The position numbers and the translations under genes were made by a program. Positions 5,702-7,981 of a stretch of DNA of 7,981 nucleotides are shown here, piece after piece. The DNA lies in the NCBI GenBank assembly GCA_934659475.1, contig CAKUHX010000068.1, positions 1 through 7,981 of the forward strand, given 5' to 3'. The notes under the pieces were generated by a model. The model had not been told where the DNA came from and did no database searches. It was given only the letters and a program-made list of their open reading frames with translations. Source of the stretch: an uncultured Oscillospiraceae bacterium (GTDB lineage Bacteria > Bacillota > Clostridia > Oscillospirales > Oscillospiraceae). Each line of letters begins with the position of its first letter. Positions within the stretch are counted from its first letter, which is position 1.

Positions 5702-7192
5702 ATGACCAAGATCGGTTTTGACAACGAGATGTATCTTCAGCTTCAGTCCCAGCATATCCGCGACCGCATCGCCCAGTTCGGCGGAAAGCTCTATCTGGAG
5801 TTCGGCGGAAAGCTGTTCGACGACTTCCACGCCTCCCGGGTGCTGCCGGGGTTCGAGCCGGACAGCAAGATCCGGATGCTGGCCAAGATGAAGGACAAGG
5901 CAGAGGTCATCATCGCCATCAACGCCGGGGACATCGAGAAGAACAAGGTCCGGGGCGACCTGGGCATCACCTATGACAGCGACGTGCTCCGTCTGATCGA
6001 CGCCTTCCGCGCCATGGAGCTGTATGTGGGCAGCGTGGTGGTCACCCGGTACACCGGCCAGTCCGCCGCCGATGCCTTCCAGAAGCGGCTGGAGGGACTG
6101 GGCATCAAGGTCTACCGCCACTACCCCATCGAGGGCTACCCCCACAACATCGCCCACATCGTCAGCGACGAGGGCTACGGCCGCAACGACTATATCGAGA
6201 CCTCCCGCCCCCTGGTGGTGGTCACCGCCCCCGGCCCCGGCAGCGGCAAGATGGCCACCTGCCTGTCCCAGCTGTACCACGAGTATAAGCGGGGCATCGC
6301 CGCGGGCTACGCCAAGTTCGAGACCTTCCCCATCTGGAACCTGCCCCTGAAGCACCCGGTGAATCTGGCCTACGAGGCGGCCACCGCCGATCTGGACGAC
6401 GTGAACATGATCGACCCCTTCCACCTCCAGGCTTACGGGCAGACCACGGTGAACTACAACCGGGACGTGGAGGTGTTCCCTGTCCTTGCCGCCATGTTCG
6501 AGAAGATCACCGGCAGCTGCCCCTACAAGTCCCCCACGGACATGGGGGTGAACATGGCGGGCAACTGCATCGTGGACGACGAGGCCTGCCGCGCCGCCGC
6601 CGATCAGGAGATCGTCCGCCGGTACTACGACGCCCTGTGCGAGCGCCGCCAGGGCAAGGGCCGGGACGAAGTGGTGTTCAAGCTGGAGCTGCTGATGCAG
6701 CAGGCGGGCATCACCACCGCCATCCGCCCGGTGGTGGATACCGCCAACCAGGCGGCCCAGGCCACCGGCCAGCCCGCCATGGCCATGGAGCTGCCCGACG
6801 GCACCATCGTCATCGGCAAGACCTCCGAGCTCATGGGCTGCTCCGCTGCCGCCCTGCTCAACGCCATGAAGTATCAGGCTCAGGCGGGGGGCCACGGGGT
6901 GCATCTGATCGCTCAGAGCGCCATCGAGCCCATCCAGACCGTCAAGACCAAGTATCTGGGCTCCGCCAACCCCCGCCTGCACAGCGACGAGGTGCTCATC
7001 GCTCTGGCCTCCTCCGCCAACAGCGACCCCAAGGCCGTAAAGGCCCTGCGCACCCTGCCCTCCCTCAAGGGCTGCCAGGCCCACTGCTCCGTGATCCCCG
7101 GGCCGGTGGACGTGACCACCTATAAAAAGCTGGGCATCCAGCTGACCTGCGAGCCCCAGTATCAGATCAACAGCAAGCTGTATCATAAGTGA
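5702..7192 (+). CDS. UPF0371/DUF1846 family protein, function unknown
   Basis: A 496-residue protein, matching the roughly 500 residues usual for UPF0371 (DUF1846). The family has no established reaction. The N-terminus (IGFDNEMYLQLQSQHIRDRI, FGGKLYLEFGGKLFDDFHASRVLPG) and central blocks are typical of the family as I recall it. Residues 177-183 read PGPGSGK, which resembles a nucleotide-binding loop. It is followed by MATCLSQLYHEYKRG and a conserved stretch FPIWNLPLKHPVN, then MIDPFH. No signal peptide or membrane segment is evident, so it is probably cytosolic. The start at 5702 has AAGGGGGG six bases upstream and a promoter at 5613. It stands alone between the rluD stem-loop and a bidirectional terminator, so neighbours say little about its job. 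Family assignment is firm; any ATP-binding or ligase role is a guess. Confidence 0.9.
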   Translation: MTKIGFDNEMYLQLQSQHIRDRIAQFGGKLYLEFGGKLFDDFHASRVLPGFEPDSKIRMLAKMKDKAEVIIAINAGDIEKNKVRGDLGITYDSDVLRLIDAFRAMELYVGSVVVTRYTGQSAADAFQKRLEGLGIKVYRHYPIEGYPHNIAHIVSDEGYGRNDYIETSRPLVVVTAPGPGSGKMATCLSQLYHEYKRGIAAGYAKFETFPIWNLPLKHPVNLAYEAATADLDDVNMIDPFHLQAYGQTTVNYNRDVEVFPVLAAMFEKITGSCPYKSPTDMGVNMAGNCIVDDEACRAAADQEIVRRYYDALCERRQGKGRDEVVFKLELLMQQAGITTAIRPVVDTANQAAQATGQPAMAMELPDGTIVIGKTSELMGCSAAALLNAMKYQAQAGGHGVHLIAQSAIEPIQTVKTKYLGSANPRLHSDEVLIALASSANSDPKAVKALRTLPSLKGCQAHCSVIPGPVDVTTYKKLGIQLTCEPQYQINSKLYHK

Positions 7193-7200
7193 GTGATGCA

Positions 7201-7289
7201 AGGGGGGCGGCCTGTGGCCGCCCCTACGGCATACAACATTCATTGTTGCAATTCTGTAGGGGCCGCCCCATGTGGCGGCCCGGGGGCGG
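7201..7289. repeat. Palindromic GC-rich intergenic repeat element
   Basis: Two hairpins flank an A/T-rich centre. GGGGCGGCC (7204-7212) pairs with GGCCGCCCC (7216-7224), and GGGCCGCC (7260-7267) pairs with GGCGGCCC (7274-7281). Between them, CAACA (7234-7238) pairs with TGTTG (7244-7248), and GCCCCTAC (7220-7227) is the inverse of GTAGGGGC (7256-7263), giving an overall imperfect inverted repeat. From memory, GTAGGGGC-GGCC units of this type are dispersed in intergenic regions of Oscillospiraceae genomes. Only one element is in this window, so copy number is not shown. There is no coding capacity of note. Confidence 0.65.
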
Positions 7290-7319
7290 ATCATATTCAT
7301 CTCTCCGATCACAAACAAA

Positions 7320-7355
7320 CAGGCCCCTGTCCGGCGGACAGGGACCTGTTGTTTT
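7320..7355. terminator. Bidirectional terminator between the UPF0371 gene and glyS
   Basis: CAGGCCCCTGTCC (7320-7332) pairs with GGACAGGGACCTG (7336-7348) around loop GGC, with one A/C mismatch (7324/7344) on the plus-strand RNA. TTGTTTT follows on the plus strand. On the minus strand the mismatch becomes a G-U pair, and the RNA after the hairpin is GUUUGUUUGU. It therefore serves both convergent genes, better for glyS. Confidence 0.8.
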
Positions 7356-7370
7356 CATTCAATTTACAGC

Positions 7371-7981
7371 TTAATATGCCAGCTTCTCCTCCAGCCAAGC
7401 CTTCAGCTCACTGATGGGTACTCTCACCTGCTCCATGGTGTCCCGGTCGCGGATGGTGACGGCGTTGTCCGCCTGCTCCGTGTCGCTGCCCACGGTCTGG
7501 AAGTCCACGGTGATGCAGAAGGGGGTGCCGATCTCGTCCTGACGGCGGTAGCGCTTGCCGATGGAGCCGGCCTCGTCATAGTCCACCATCCAGTACTTGC
7601 ACAGCTCGGCCTGGATCTCCCGGGCCTTGTCCCCCAGCTTCTTGGACAGGGGCAGCACGGCGCACTTGAAGGGGGCCAGGGCGGGGTGCAGGTGCAGCAC
7701 CACGCGCACGTCGTTCTTGGCCTCGTCCACCACTTCCTCGTCGTAGGCCTCGCACAGGAAGGCCAGGGCCACACGGTCGCAGCCCAGAGAGGGCTCGATG
7801 ACATAGGGGATATAGTGCTCGTTCTTCTCCTGGTCGAAGTAGGTCAGATCCTTGCCGCTGGCCTCCTGGTGGCGGCCCAGGTCGTAGTCGGTGCGGTCAG
7901 CGATGCCCCACAGCTCGCCCCAGTCGGTGAAGGGGAAGGCGTACTCGATGTCCGTGGTGGCCCGGGAGTAGAAGGCCAGCT
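7371..7981 (-). CDS. glyS: Glycyl-tRNA synthetase, single-chain class II type, C-terminal part
   Basis: Charges tRNA-Gly with glycine in the cytoplasm. Only the last 202 codons are visible; the gene runs off the right edge, with the first full codon at 7979. The visible protein begins [20 protein letters not shown] and continues with [14 protein letters not shown] and [14 protein letters not shown] (ending at 7773). This is the end of the class II catalytic core with motif 3 and its arginine. The C-terminal anticodon-binding domain follows ([21 protein letters not shown], then [23 protein letters not shown]) up to [12 protein letters not shown]. This is the homodimeric glycyl-tRNA synthetase, not the separate alpha/beta GlyQ-GlyS form. 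The codon at 7772 is GTG inside motif 3 (Val), not a start. The gene converges on the UPF0371 gene and ends at the shared terminator. No frameshift is seen in the visible part. Confidence 0.96.
   Translation of the reverse strand, partial: LAFYSRATTDIEYAFPFTDWGELWGIADRTDYDLGRHQEASGKDLTYFDQEKNEHYIPYVIEPSLGCDRVALAFLCEAYDEEVVDEAKNDVRVVLHLHPALAPFKCAVLPLSKKLGDKAREIQAELCKYWMVDYDEAGSIGKRYRRQDEIGTPFCITVDFQTVGSDTEQADNAVTIRDRDTMEQVRVPISELKAWLEEKLAY

Noticed and set aside
5582..7318. 578-codon open frame on the minus strand opposite the UPF0371 gene
   Set aside because: Same artefact of codon bias: biased composition (Gly, Val, His, Leu), no Shine-Dalgarno, and it runs through the repeat element and the UPF0371 promoter.
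7189..7414. Small plus-strand open frames of 61-73 codons after the UPF0371 gene
   Set aside because: They read through the palindromic repeat, the terminator and the antisense end of glyS, with no family resemblance.
7371..7772. Separate 133-residue minus-strand gene starting at 7772
   Set aside because: The apparent GTG start is an internal Val codon in class II motif 3. The frame continues without a stop to the window end as glycyl-tRNA synthetase.

Overview
The window looks like chromosomal DNA from a GC-rich anaerobic Firmicute, most likely a gut Clostridia member of the Oscillospiraceae/Ruminococcaceae type. This is inferred from the high GC content (roughly two thirds by eye), strong G/C third-position bias, strong Shine-Dalgarno sites, a multi-subunit [FeFe] hydrogenase, a QueT-type queuosine-precursor transporter and a single-chain glycyl-tRNA synthetase. 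No 16S or other decisive marker is present, so the genus cannot be named.

Region 1 (1-3273) is the end of an electron-bifurcating hydrogenase operon. A NuoF-like flavoprotein subunit (HydB, 5' end outside the window) is followed 14 bases later by the catalytic [FeFe] hydrogenase HydA. Together, probably with a HydC (NuoE-like) subunit encoded upstream, they would couple NAD(P)H and reduced ferredoxin to H2. HydA carries an unusual L1 motif, TSCSPGW instead of TSCCPxW. The operon ends in an 11-base tandem repeat and a perfect 14-bp terminator hairpin.

Region 2 (3274-4040) holds queT, an ECF-type S component for preQ1/queuosine precursors. Its leader contains two interleaved perfect complementarities (6 and 7 bp), a pseudoknot-type arrangement. 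Further downstream a CCTCC can pair with the Shine-Dalgarno sequence. This is a strong candidate for a preQ1-responsive riboswitch and is the most interesting non-coding signal here. A rho-independent terminator follows queT.

Region 3 (4041-5551) is a two-gene operon, lspA (lipoprotein signal peptidase) and an rluD-family pseudouridine synthase, overlapping by ATGA. It has a perfect TATAAT -10 box in front and a 15-bp stem-loop behind. The lspA-rluD pairing is also seen in other Firmicutes.

Region 4 (5552-7192) has a sigma-A type promoter and a UPF0371/DUF1846 protein of unknown function with a PGPGSGK loop. Region 5 (7193-7370) is an intergenic spacer with a palindromic GC-rich repeat element and a bidirectional terminator. 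The latter separates the UPF0371 gene from the convergent glyS (7371 to window end, minus strand), of which only the C-terminal 202 codons are visible.

Most of the window is ordinary housekeeping and energy metabolism. No CRISPR array, transposase, phage gene, tRNA or rRNA was seen.
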